Shown: in pieces, positions 45,133-52,865 of the stretch
Numbering within the stretch: the stretch's first letter is position 1
Layout of the letters: each line of letters starts with the position of its first letter
Assembly: GCA_902554355.1 (NCBI GenBank)
Contig: CACDOC010000005.1
Location: forward strand, 1 to 54,146
DNA: 54,146 bases
Direction of reading: 5' to 3'
Source of the DNA: an uncultured SAR86 cluster bacterium
Lineage (GTDB): Bacteria > Pseudomonadota > Gammaproteobacteria > Magnimaribacterales > Magnimaribacteraceae
The notes under the pieces: generated by a model
The model's database searches: none
Told to the model about the DNA's origin: nothing
The model's input: only the letters and a program-made list of their open reading frames with translations
Program-made: the position numbers and the translations under genes

Positions 45133-45207
45133 TGGGCTAGACAGGATTTGAACCTGTGACCTTCTGCTCCGGAGGCAGACGCTCTATCCTGACTGAGCTA
45201 CTAGCCC
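45133..45207 (-). tRNA. tRNA-Arg (anticodon CCG)
   Basis: The minus strand folds into a full cloverleaf of 75 nt. The acceptor stem is GGGCTAG/CTAGCCC and the D stem GCTC/GAGC. The anticodon stem TCTGC/GCAGA has loop CTCCGGA, so the anticodon is CCG, which reads CGG. The T stem is ACAGG/CCTGT with loop TTCAAAT, and the discriminator is A. The 3' CCA is not encoded (TAA follows), so it must be added after transcription. It lies between the amidohydrolase and glutaryl-CoA dehydrogenase genes. Confidence 0.96.
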
Positions 45208-45255
45208 ATTAGGGATTATATGCCTCTTATTTCTATTTTATTAATACATTAGCCC

Positions 45256-45264
45256 TGATATGAT
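45256..45264 (+). promoter_or_regulatory. Extended -10 promoter for glutaryl-CoA dehydrogenase
   Basis: TGATATGAT provides TG plus one base before TATGAT, an extended -10, 31 bases upstream of the ATG at 45296. The -35 region is weak (TTTTAT). Confidence 0.35.
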
Positions 45265-45295
45265 CCACTTTCTTTAAAAGTTAAGCGGGGCATTT

Positions 45296-46477
45296 ATGGC
45301 AGGCAACTCTTGGAAATCGATAAATTGGAAAGACCCTTTCTTATTGGAACAACAACTAACAGACGATCAACGTTTAGTTAGAGACACCGCACATCAATTT
45401 GGTCAAGAAAAGCTTTTGCCTGGAGTCCGGGAGGCCTTTAGAAAAGAGGAAACTGACTCAAATATCTTTAAAGAAATGGGCTCTTTGGGTCTTTTAGGTT
45501 CAACTATTCAAGGATACGATTGTCCTGGCGTTGATTACATGAGTTACGGCCTTATCGCCAGAGAGATAGAGAGGGTTGATTCAGGATACCGTTCTATGAT
45601 GAGCGTTCAATCTTCATTAGTTATGTATCCAATTTACGCTTTTGGTTCCGATGAGCAGAAAGAAAAATATTTACCCGCCCTTGCTACGGGTGAGTCCATA
45701 GGTTGTTTTGGTTTAACAGAACCTGACTATGGCTCTGATGCAGGTGGCCTTATTACAAGAGCCAAGAGCGTTAAAGGTGGTTATTCTATTTCTGGAGCAA
45801 AAATGTGGATATCAAATAGCCCGATCGCAGATGTGTTTATAATTTGGGCGAAAAATGATGAGGGCAAGATAAAAGGGTTTATTCTAGAAAAAGGAATGGA
45901 GGGATTAAGCGCTCCTAAGATTGAAGGTAAGTTAGCTTTAAGAGCATCAATAACTGGTCAAATAGTAATGGAAGACGTTTTTGTAGGTGAAGATCAGATG
46001 CTACCAAACGTTGAGGGCTTAAAAGGACCTTTTAGTTGTTTAAACAATGCTAGATACGGCATTGCTTGGGGGGCTTTAGGTGCGGCAGAGACTTGTTGGC
46101 ACACAGCAAGGGATTACGTAATGGATAGAAGACAATTTGATAAACCTTTAGGTGCGAACCAACTTATTCAGCTTAAATTGGCAGACATGCAAACTGATAT
46201 AAGTATAGGTCTTCAAGGTTGTTACAGAGCGGGGCAATTGATGGATGACAATAATATTTCCCCAGAATTAATCTCTTTGATTAAAAGGAACTCTACAGGG
46301 AAAGCATTAGACATAGCTAGACAAGCAAGAGACATGTTAGGAGGAAATGGAATTTCTGATGAATATCCAATTATGCGTCATATGGTAAATTTAGAGGTGG
46401 TAAATACTTACGAAGGCACCAACGACATCCATGCTCTAATTCTAGGAAGAACACAAACAGATATACCGGCTTTTTAA
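45296..46477 (+). CDS. gcdH: Glutaryl-CoA dehydrogenase
   Basis: FAD-dependent acyl-CoA dehydrogenase converting glutaryl-CoA to crotonyl-CoA in lysine and aromatic degradation. The 393-residue length is typical. [17 protein letters not shown] is the family signature, [16 protein letters not shown] and [20 protein letters not shown] are specific to glutaryl-CoA dehydrogenases, and the catalytic Glu is in [23 protein letters not shown] lies just before the ATG. No electron transfer flavoprotein genes are in the window. Confidence 0.9.
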   Translation: MAGNSWKSINWKDPFLLEQQLTDDQRLVRDTAHQFGQEKLLPGVREAFRKEETDSNIFKEMGSLGLLGSTIQGYDCPGVDYMSYGLIAREIERVDSGYRSMMSVQSSLVMYPIYAFGSDEQKEKYLPALATGESIGCFGLTEPDYGSDAGGLITRAKSVKGGYSISGAKMWISNSPIADVFIIWAKNDEGKIKGFILEKGMEGLSAPKIEGKLALRASITGQIVMEDVFVGEDQMLPNVEGLKGPFSCLNNARYGIAWGALGAAETCWHTARDYVMDRRQFDKPLGANQLIQLKLADMQTDISIGLQGCYRAGQLMDDNNISPELISLIKRNSTGKALDIARQARDMLGGNGISDEYPIMRHMVNLEVVNTYEGTNDIHALILGRTQTDIPAF

Positions 46478-46518
46478 ATTTAGTTTAATTCGCACAAGAC
46501 TAAGGAAATTACTTGTTT

Positions 46519-46524
46519 TATAAT
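46519..46524 (+). promoter_or_regulatory. Candidate -10 box for cytochrome c5
   Basis: A perfect TATAAT lies 31 bases upstream of the ATG and is followed by GCGCGTGGCC, a strikingly GC-rich start region. No convincing -35 box is visible. Confidence 0.4.
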
Positions 46525-46555
46525 GCGCGTGGCCTGACCTACTAATATTAAATAT

Positions 46556-46969
46556 ATGAAATATCAAAGGTTATTCTTAATAATATTAACAACTTTTATC
46601 CTTAGTTTAGGTGCGTCTGAAGCTAAGAAAGCTATTGAAAAAAGAATAGCTCCTGTTGGATCAGTTTGCGTAGAGGGAGAAGAATGCGCTAAAGCAGTTG
46701 TAACAACAGTAGCATCTTCAGCTTCAGGAATAAGGTCTGGAGAAGAGGTTTATAATAATGCCTGTGCCACTTGTCATAGTATAGGATTAGCTGGTGCACC
46801 TAAGTTTGCAGATTTAGCTTCCTGGGGAAGCAGGCCTGATGAAGGAATTGAGCATTTAACCGAACAAGTTAAGAACGGGCTGAATGGCATGCCTCCTATG
46901 GGTATGTGTATGGATTGTGCAGATGAAGAATTAACTGCTGCTGTTCAGTATATGTTGGATAGCCTCTAG
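46556..46969 (+). CDS. Cytochrome c5 family monoheme protein
   Basis: A 137-residue exported cytochrome with a signal peptide (about 1-23) and one heme site, CATCH, in YNNACATCHSIGLAGAPKF. The c5 hallmarks follow: NGLNGMPPMGMCMDCADEEL, with the axial Met and the extra cysteine pair CMDC forming a disulfide. A linker with two further cysteines (CVEGEEC) lies before the heme domain. It probably serves as an oxidase electron donor. Its stop shares CTAG with the stop of the convergent yigB gene. Confidence 0.92.
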   Translation: MKYQRLFLIILTTFILSLGASEAKKAIEKRIAPVGSVCVEGEECAKAVVTTVASSASGIRSGEEVYNNACATCHSIGLAGAPKFADLASWGSRPDEGIEHLTEQVKNGLNGMPPMGMCMDCADEELTAAVQYMLDSL

Positions 46970-47661
46970 AAATTTTTTTCTAATACCGACTCAAACTCAT
47001 TCCATTTTGAAAATTCCACTACGGAGATTTCTTTTATTGGCCACTCACCTCCAGATTCATTAAACCAAATAGGATTAATTCCACAATCAAAGCTTCCTTG
47101 TACATCGTTAATAGGATGATCTCCTACATGACAAATTTCATTGGCTTTTAAGCCTGTTTTATCGATAACAGCTTCAAACATTATAGGATCTGGCTTATGC
47201 GCGTTTAAGTCTGCAGCAGAAAAACAATAATCAAATAAATAATCTATCCCTATAATTTTTAGGTCTGCGTTTCCATTTGTTACGACGCCAAGCGAATATT
47301 TTTCTTTAAGCAATTTAAGTGTATCAATAACACCATCGTAAAAAGTTACAGTATTTCTTCCTTTAAAATATATATCAAAAGCCTCTTTGGCCATTTCCTC
47401 TGATTCTTCTTTTTTATAACCTGCCCTAATATTTAGTTCGTAGAACATTAACCTTCTTAATTCCGATATCTGATTCATTAGGTTAGGGTTATTTTTTATC
47501 AATTCATCCCTTATTTCTATTACATCTTTAGTGCCTAAGAGTGTGGCAGTTCCAGGATAGTTTTCTTTAATCCATTCATTTGTAACTTCTTCAGCCTTCA
47601 TGATGTTCGGCATTAAGGGCCAAAGAGTGTCATCAAGATCAAAAGAGATTGATTTAATCAT
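46966..47661 (-). CDS. yigB: HAD-family phosphatase YigB-like
   Basis: A 231-residue HAD subfamily IA hydrolase. The nucleophile box is ISFDLDDTLWPL, with TNGNAD (motif 2 Thr), AHKPDPIMF (motif 3 Lys) and HVGDHPINDVQG (motif 4). YigB of E. coli dephosphorylates FMN or the ribityl-uracil phosphate of riboflavin synthesis. The assignment here rests on similarity and on the xerC-yigB neighbourhood. The start is ATG 47661 with AAAGGGGAAAG upstream; it overlaps the end of xerC by 8 bases. Confidence 0.85.
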   Translation of the reverse strand: MIKSISFDLDDTLWPLMPNIMKAEEVTNEWIKENYPGTATLLGTKDVIEIRDELIKNNPNLMNQISELRRLMFYELNIRAGYKKEESEEMAKEAFDIYFKGRNTVTFYDGVIDTLKLLKEKYSLGVVTNGNADLKIIGIDYLFDYCFSAADLNAHKPDPIMFEAVIDKTGLKANEICHVGDHPINDVQGSFDCGINPIWFNESGGEWPIKEISVVEFSKWNEFESVLEKNF

Positions 47662-48562
47662 TAGCTTTCCCCTTTTTAGCTCTTGGGTGAGATTGATCAT
47701 AAACTTTAGATAAATGCTGAAAGTCCAATTTAGTATAAATTTGAGTTGTGCCTATATCGGAATGACCTAGCATTTCCTGGATCGCTCTTAAGTCCCCACT
47801 TGACTCTAATACGTGACTAGCGAAAGAATGTCTAAGCATGTGAGGGTTAATTCCAGGCAAGCCTCTCATTACGCACAATTTCTCTAACCTAAGTTGAACC
47901 GATCTTGGTGAAATTCTATGACCTTTGTTGTTTAAGAATAGGGCCTCAGTTTCAGTTTGTTTAGTTTCTAAAAGCTCTTTTCTATACAACAACCAATCTC
48001 TAATAGATTGAATGGCTTTTTTTCCAACAGGTACGTCTCTTGTTTTTTTTCCTTTTCCTACAACTCTGCAGATACGCTCCTTAATGTCCAAACTATTTAA
48101 ATCTAGATCGCAAAGTTCTGATAACCTTAGTCCGGATGAATACAATAATTCCGCCATGGCCTTATCCCTTACTTCGAACATTCCTTCTGGTTTAAAATCC
48201 AACAACCTTTGTACCAAGTCAGCATCCATAGCTTTGGGTAAGAGGTTGGGCGATTTAGGTGAGCTAATATTTTCTGCAGGACTTTTATCAATGATTCTTT
48301 CTTGCAGAAGGTAGTTAAAGAAACTCCTGTAAGATGAAAGTATTCTCTGGATGCTTCTAGGGCTTAATCCCCTTCTTCTTTCTTTATTTGCGTACGAACG
48401 AATATCACTCTCTTTAACATCTTTCCATGAATCGATATTTGATCCCGATAAAAATTCTGATAATTTATATAAATCTCTTTTATAACTATTGGATGTGTTA
48501 TTTGAAAGTTGTTTTACTGTCTCTAGATAAGCTAAGAAATCATTTATCTTTTCTTTTAGCAT
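47654..48562 (-). CDS. xerC: Tyrosine recombinase XerC
   Basis: Chromosome dimer resolution recombinase acting at dif with XerD, 302 residues. The SAM-like N-terminal domain is FLAYLETVKQLSNNTSNSY and the rest is catalytic. Active-site residues are visible: Arg in LLYSSGLRLSEL, Lys in VVGKGKKTRDVP, HxxR in HMLRHSFASHVL, His in LGHSDIGTTQ and Tyr in IYTKLDF. The DUF484-xerC-yigB setting supports XerC over XerD or an integrase. dif is not recognised in the window. Confidence 0.94.
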   Translation of the reverse strand: MLKEKINDFLAYLETVKQLSNNTSNSYKRDLYKLSEFLSGSNIDSWKDVKESDIRSYANKERRRGLSPRSIQRILSSYRSFFNYLLQERIIDKSPAENISSPKSPNLLPKAMDADLVQRLLDFKPEGMFEVRDKAMAELLYSSGLRLSELCDLDLNSLDIKERICRVVGKGKKTRDVPVGKKAIQSIRDWLLYRKELLETKQTETEALFLNNKGHRISPRSVQLRLEKLCVMRGLPGINPHMLRHSFASHVLESSGDLRAIQEMLGHSDIGTTQIYTKLDFQHLSKVYDQSHPRAKKGKAND

Positions 48563-49225
48563 TTAGTAATTATTTCTTTCTATTAGATTGGCTAGAACTT
48601 GTGCTACGAATTCAAGAAACATGGAATCGTAGTCATCGGAGTATACACCTTCCTTTTTTGAACCAAGAGCTAGCAAGCCAGGGCAATCTGGACTCTTTAT
48701 AGGAACTAAAATGCATTCCACAATTCCAGATTTCTTTTTAAAAATATAATCAGCTTCTTTTTTATTGATAGGACCACAATATATATCCACGGCATTATAT
48801 TTTTTACCAAAAACGCCGTGAGCCTCTTTGGGGTCTACAATTCTCCCTTTTGGAAGGTTTGAGTTTTCTCTAAAAAATAATAATTTACATTTATCGGCTT
48901 GGAATTTACCTTCAAAACGCCTTTCCGTAAGTGAAATAATATCTATAGAATTTTTGCATAAGATCAGGTCTAAAATTAAATCTTTAGTTCTTAAAAAGAT
49001 ACTTTCGTTATTTTTAGCAATTTCTATTAGCCCAAGAAGATTATTTGATGTGGAGTTATAGTTTTCTCTAAGTAATTCAACCTGCTTTTGTATTAATGAG
49101 ACCGCACCACCCGTTTCATGCACAATCTCTAACGCATTCAAGATATGTGAATTTTTAGATAGGAAATCTGGGTTGAGCAAGAGAAATTGTTCTACCTCTT
49201 TCTCGTTTAAAGCTTTCTTGGTCAT
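48563..49225 (-). CDS. DUF484 family protein
   Basis: A 220-residue protein with the DUF484 pattern: EVEQFLLLNPDFLSKNSHIL at the start, then GGAVSLIQKQVELLREN and a GAF-like domain ending in LALGSKKEGVYSDDYDSMFLEFVAQVLANLIER. The family sits between dapF and xerC across gammaproteobacteria; its role is unknown. It overlaps dapF by four bases (ATGA) and abuts xerC. Confidence 0.9.
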   Translation of the reverse strand: MTKKALNEKEVEQFLLLNPDFLSKNSHILNALEIVHETGGAVSLIQKQVELLRENYNSTSNNLLGLIEIAKNNESIFLRTKDLILDLILCKNSIDIISLTERRFEGKFQADKCKLLFFRENSNLPKGRIVDPKEAHGVFGKKYNAVDIYCGPINKKEADYIFKKKSGIVECILVPIKSPDCPGLLALGSKKEGVYSDDYDSMFLEFVAQVLANLIERNNY

Positions 49226-50052
49226 TGAATCGTCACGTTTATTTCTTTAATAAACTCTGCTTTGCCTCTAGCTGTTATTTGTTTACCCTCTGTATTGTAA
49301 TCTATAAATATACTTCCTTTCTTAAAGTTGACTTTAACAGGCGCTTCAACAACATTATCTTGTAATGCAATTACAGCAGCTGCACAGGCACCACTTCCAC
49401 AAGCTAAGGTTATTCCAGCTCCTCTTTCAAACACACTAAGGTCCATTTCATTGTTAGAAATAATTTTTCCAACGCCTAAATTAATACCTTCTGGAAACCA
49501 ATCACTATCTTGTAATGCTTGGCCTATTTCCTCTAAAGGGATTCCTTTATTTAGCTCCTTGAAAATAACCGCATGCGGGTTTCCTAAATCAATCACACCA
49601 AGTTCAATTTCTTGATCGTTAAATGTTATCACATGCTTGTGGTTAGAATTTTCAGGAGGCAAATTATCTTTAATTTCTAGGTTTTCTGGATTTGTGAATT
49701 TCACGGAATACTCTCCATTGTGATGACCCTTTAAATGCCATAAACCTCCCAAAGTACTTACTAATAACTCTCTGTTAGCAATTAGCCCCTCATCTTGTAC
49801 AAATTTAGTAAGGCACCTGGCACCATTTATGCAGTTCTTAGCTATAGAGCCATCTTTATTGTAGATTTCTACAGCTAGATCTACATCAGGACTTTCGGGA
49901 GGAAGAATGCTAATCAGTTGATCAAATTCCACACCTTCTATTTTAGAAATTTTTACAATCTCTTTAGAAGAAAGGTTTAAATCTTCTCTTAGCAGATCAA
50001 CTAAGGCAATAATATTCCCTAAACCAGAATAAATATAAAGCTTTAGCTCCAT
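49222..50052 (-). CDS. dapF: Diaminopimelate epimerase
   Basis: Interconverts LL- and meso-diaminopimelate for lysine and peptidoglycan. The 276-residue protein keeps both catalytic cysteines: Cys74 in NCINGARC and the second in LACGSGACAAA. It departs from the family at normally fixed sites: the first motif is CINGARC where E. coli has CGNGARC, and the start reads YSGLGNIIALVD where GLGND is usual. It is still likely active. lysA precedes it by 3 bases and uses its product. Confidence 0.92.
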   Translation of the reverse strand: MELKLYIYSGLGNIIALVDLLREDLNLSSKEIVKISKIEGVEFDQLISILPPESPDVDLAVEIYNKDGSIAKNCINGARCLTKFVQDEGLIANRELLVSTLGGLWHLKGHHNGEYSVKFTNPENLEIKDNLPPENSNHKHVITFNDQEIELGVIDLGNPHAVIFKELNKGIPLEEIGQALQDSDWFPEGINLGVGKIISNNEMDLSVFERGAGITLACGSGACAAAVIALQDNVVEAPVKVNFKKGSIFIDYNTEGKQITARGKAEFIKEINVTIQ

Positions 50053-50055
50053 GGT

Positions 50056-51294
50056 TTATAAATTTTTCTCAAGAGCAATTGACTCCTCAAAACTCTGTCT
50101 TTTTTTGATTATTTTAGCTGAAGAGCCATCAACGATTATTTCTGGCACTGAAAGTCTTGAATTATAATTAGAGCTCATTACAGAACCATAGGCTCCAGTA
50201 TCCATAAACGCAATTAAGTCACCTTGAGAAATATTCAATTCTCTTTCTTTGGCTAACACATCAGCACTTTCACATACAGGGCCAACTATCTCATACAGTC
50301 TTCCATCAGAATCGCTTTTTCTTATTTCTTTTACTTCATGCCAAGAATCGTAAAGAGCTGGCCTCATTAAATCATTCATGCCTGCATTTATGATGGCAAA
50401 GTTTTTATAATCGGTTAATTTCATATATTCAACCTTTGCTATTAAAGCTCCAGCAGCACCAGTTATCGATCTTCCGGGTTCTAAGATCAAATGAAGATTT
50501 AATGATTCTATTTCTTTAGAAATTTCTGAAATTAAAGATTTAGGGTCACCAGGAATTTCATCTTTATAAGTAATACCTAAACCACCTCCGACATCTAAGA
50601 AATTTATATCATGCCCGTCATTTAAGAGTAATTTATGAGCAGTTAATAAATGTTCCAGGCTTTTCATAATTAAACTGTTATCAGAAATTTGCGATCCAAT
50701 GTGGCTAGCTAAACCAGTAATTTTAATAAACTCCCTGTTCTTAGCTTTTAGAGATATGTTTTTTAAAGTTTCAGTGTCCACACCGAACTTTGAAGTCTTA
50801 AGCCCAGTTTCAATGTACTTATGAGAGCCTGTTGGGATGTCTGGATTAATCCTAATTGAACACTTAGTTTCTTTATTTAATGTTTCAGATATAGATATTA
50901 TTCGGTCAAATTCATCTTCCGACTCTATGTTTATAGAAAGAATCTCTTCATTTATTGCAAGTTCAAGCTCTTCTGAAGACTTGGCCACACCAGAAAAAAC
51001 TACTCTTTTTGGATCTGCTCCAGCTTCAATACAACGTTTTAATTCATTTCCAGAAACTACATCAAATCCAGAACCTAACTGAGCAAGCCTTTTAAGTATA
51101 TGAATATTCGAGTTTGCTTTAACTGCATAACAAATCAGATCACCTTCTCTTAAGGCGTCAGCATACTTATTAAAATTCTTCTGAATTCTAGAACCGGAAT
51201 AAATGTAAGCCGGAGTGCCATATGTATCCGCAATTTCTGCAATAGGCAAATCGTCTACGTATAATTGCCCTTCCTTTTCGTTAAATCCTTCCAT
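50056..51294 (-). CDS. lysA: Diaminopimelate decarboxylase
   Basis: PLP enzyme making lysine from meso-diaminopimelate, 412 residues (family about 415). The PLP lysine is in ICYAVKANSNIHIL, the glycine-rich phosphate loop is DVGGGLGITY, and EPGRSITGAAG follows. The substrate Cys is in GPVCESADVL, and GAYGSVMSSNYN closes the site. Its first 14 bases overlap the lptM coding end. The lptM-lysA-dapF order is conserved. Confidence 0.96.
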   Translation of the reverse strand: MEGFNEKEGQLYVDDLPIAEIADTYGTPAYIYSGSRIQKNFNKYADALREGDLICYAVKANSNIHILKRLAQLGSGFDVVSGNELKRCIEAGADPKRVVFSGVAKSSEELELAINEEILSINIESEDEFDRIISISETLNKETKCSIRINPDIPTGSHKYIETGLKTSKFGVDTETLKNISLKAKNREFIKITGLASHIGSQISDNSLIMKSLEHLLTAHKLLLNDGHDINFLDVGGGLGITYKDEIPGDPKSLISEISKEIESLNLHLILEPGRSITGAAGALIAKVEYMKLTDYKNFAIINAGMNDLMRPALYDSWHEVKEIRKSDSDGRLYEIVGPVCESADVLAKERELNISQGDLIAFMDTGAYGSVMSSNYNSRLSVPEIIVDGSSAKIIKKRQSFEESIALEKNL

Positions 51295-51409
51295 AGATAT
51301 TTAGACTAATTTCCGCTTCACTAGGAAGGCTTAGAGGAACCTTATTACCACATGAAGCGGTAAGAACTGTTAATAAAATTAATGTTAAGGTTATTAATAG
51401 AGGTCTCAT
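51281..51409 (-). CDS. lptM: LPS-assembly lipoprotein LptM (YifL)
   Basis: A 42-residue lipoprotein. The signal peptide ends in a lipobox LTASC with Cys20, followed by GNKVPLSLPSE. This matches the CGxKGPLxLP segment of LptM, a small lipoprotein that helps oxidative maturation of the LptD-LptE LPS translocon. It lies between argH (4-base gap) and lysA (14-base overlap), the position of lptM in gammaproteobacteria. AGGTAAG lies 4 bases before the ATG and overlaps the argH stop. The second family Gly is replaced by Val here. Confidence 0.85.
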   Translation of the reverse strand: MRPLLITLTLILLTVLTASCGNKVPLSLPSEAEISLNIYGRI

Positions 51410-51413
51410 AATC

Positions 51414-52814
51414 TTACCTATTTGCTATAACTTTTTTTGCAGTATTTATTTCCTTTTTTACCCGCGAAGGAGCTGTACCGCCTACCAGTGTTCTAGAATT
51501 AATTGATTTTACGGGGTCTAAATAATAATTTACGTCTTCAGAGATTAATTTAGAAAACTTTCTTAATTCTGAGATTTCTAGTTCAAAAATTTGGACGCCT
51601 TTAGACTCAGCGAAAGCTACTATTTTCCCAACTGTTTCATGGGCTTTCCTGAAAGGCATAGATTTGTCCACAAGGTAGTCTGCTAAATCTGTTGCTGTTA
51701 TTTGTCCGAGCTTACAATCTGCTTCAAGCTTTTTTATATTTACTTTCATATCTTTAATAAGCAGAGCAAGTAGAGCTAAACTATCATTCGTATAATCTAC
51801 ACTCCCAAAAATGAATTCTTTGTCTTGTTGTAAATCTCTGTTGTATGAGAGTGGTAAATTCTTCATTAAAGATAGTAATCCCATTAAGTTTGCTACTGTC
51901 TTTGAAGAGCCTCCTCTTATTAACTCTGCAACATCTGGATTCCTTTTTTGAGGCATGATTGAAGACCCAGTGCAAACCTCATCAGATAAATGAACGTATT
52001 CAAATTGTGAGGAAGACCATAAAACAATTTCTTCACAAATTCTTGATAAATGTATACCAAGAATAGAAAGTGATGAAGCAATCTCTATGACAAAGTCTCT
52101 ATCGCTTACAGCATCAATGGAGTTCCTAGATAAACTCTGAAAACCAAGTTTCTTCGCTAAGAAACTTCTATTAATTTTGTATCTAGACCCTGCTAAAGCA
52201 GCTGAGCCCAAGGGAAGTACACTCATCCTATTTTTTGCATCGATGAGTCTCATGTAGTCTCTTTCTAACATTTCGTACCAAGCCATCAAGTGATGCCCAA
52301 ATGTGACGGGTTGAGCTATTTGTAAATGAGTGAAGCCTGGCATAATTGAAGCAATATGCTTCTCTGCCTGCTTAATAATGTTTTTTTGTAAATAAGTTAT
52401 ATTTTTTAAAGATTCATCAATCTTTATGTTTAGATACATTCTTAGATCAGTTGAAACTTGATCATTCCTAGATCTGCCTGTATGTAGCTTTTTAGCAGCA
52501 TTTCCAGCTTTTTTAGCTAAAGCTGATTCAATATTCATGTGGACATCTTCTAGGCCTTCTTCCCATTCAAACTTATCGCTTTTTATTTCCGAAAGAATCT
52601 TAACTAGGCCTTTTTTAATTTTTTGGAACTCCTTTGGACTAATAACCTTGGCTTGTTTCAGAGCTTCCGCGTATGCAATCGAGCCCTTTATATCTACTTC
52701 ATAAAGTGCTTTATCTATATCTATGGATGAAGTGTAGGATTTGGTGAGGCTATCATTCCCTTCTTCAAATCTTCCTCCCCATAAAGGGTTTACTGTATCT
52801 TTATTCTTGGCCAT
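51414..52814 (-). CDS. argH: Argininosuccinate lyase
   Basis: Cleaves argininosuccinate to arginine and fumarate. From ATG 52814 the protein has 466 residues and begins NPLWGGRFEEGNDSLT, the usual ArgH start. An in-frame ATG at 52862 would add 16 residues and lies 3 bases after the ahcY stop, so the start is not certain. Signatures are DVHMNIESAL, LHTGRSRNDQVSTDLR, GFTHLQIAQPVTFGHH and the fumarase-superfamily loop GSSIMPQKRNPD with the catalytic Ser. ahcY lies upstream on the same strand. Confidence 0.95.
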   Translation of the reverse strand: MAKNKDTVNPLWGGRFEEGNDSLTKSYTSSIDIDKALYEVDIKGSIAYAEALKQAKVISPKEFQKIKKGLVKILSEIKSDKFEWEEGLEDVHMNIESALAKKAGNAAKKLHTGRSRNDQVSTDLRMYLNIKIDESLKNITYLQKNIIKQAEKHIASIMPGFTHLQIAQPVTFGHHLMAWYEMLERDYMRLIDAKNRMSVLPLGSAALAGSRYKINRSFLAKKLGFQSLSRNSIDAVSDRDFVIEIASSLSILGIHLSRICEEIVLWSSSQFEYVHLSDEVCTGSSIMPQKRNPDVAELIRGGSSKTVANLMGLLSLMKNLPLSYNRDLQQDKEFIFGSVDYTNDSLALLALLIKDMKVNIKKLEADCKLGQITATDLADYLVDKSMPFRKAHETVGKIVAFAESKGVQIFELEISELRKFSKLISEDVNYYLDPVKSINSRTLVGGTAPSRVKKEINTAKKVIANR

Positions 52815-52865
52815 AAGTAGGTTTCTTAAAACTAGGATTTGGAGGGCTTCCTCCTTACCCATCCC

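Noticed and set aside
47654-48562. Integrase of a mobile element
   Set aside because: The tyrosine recombinase has XerC features and the conserved DUF484-xerC-yigB setting, so it is a housekeeping gene.
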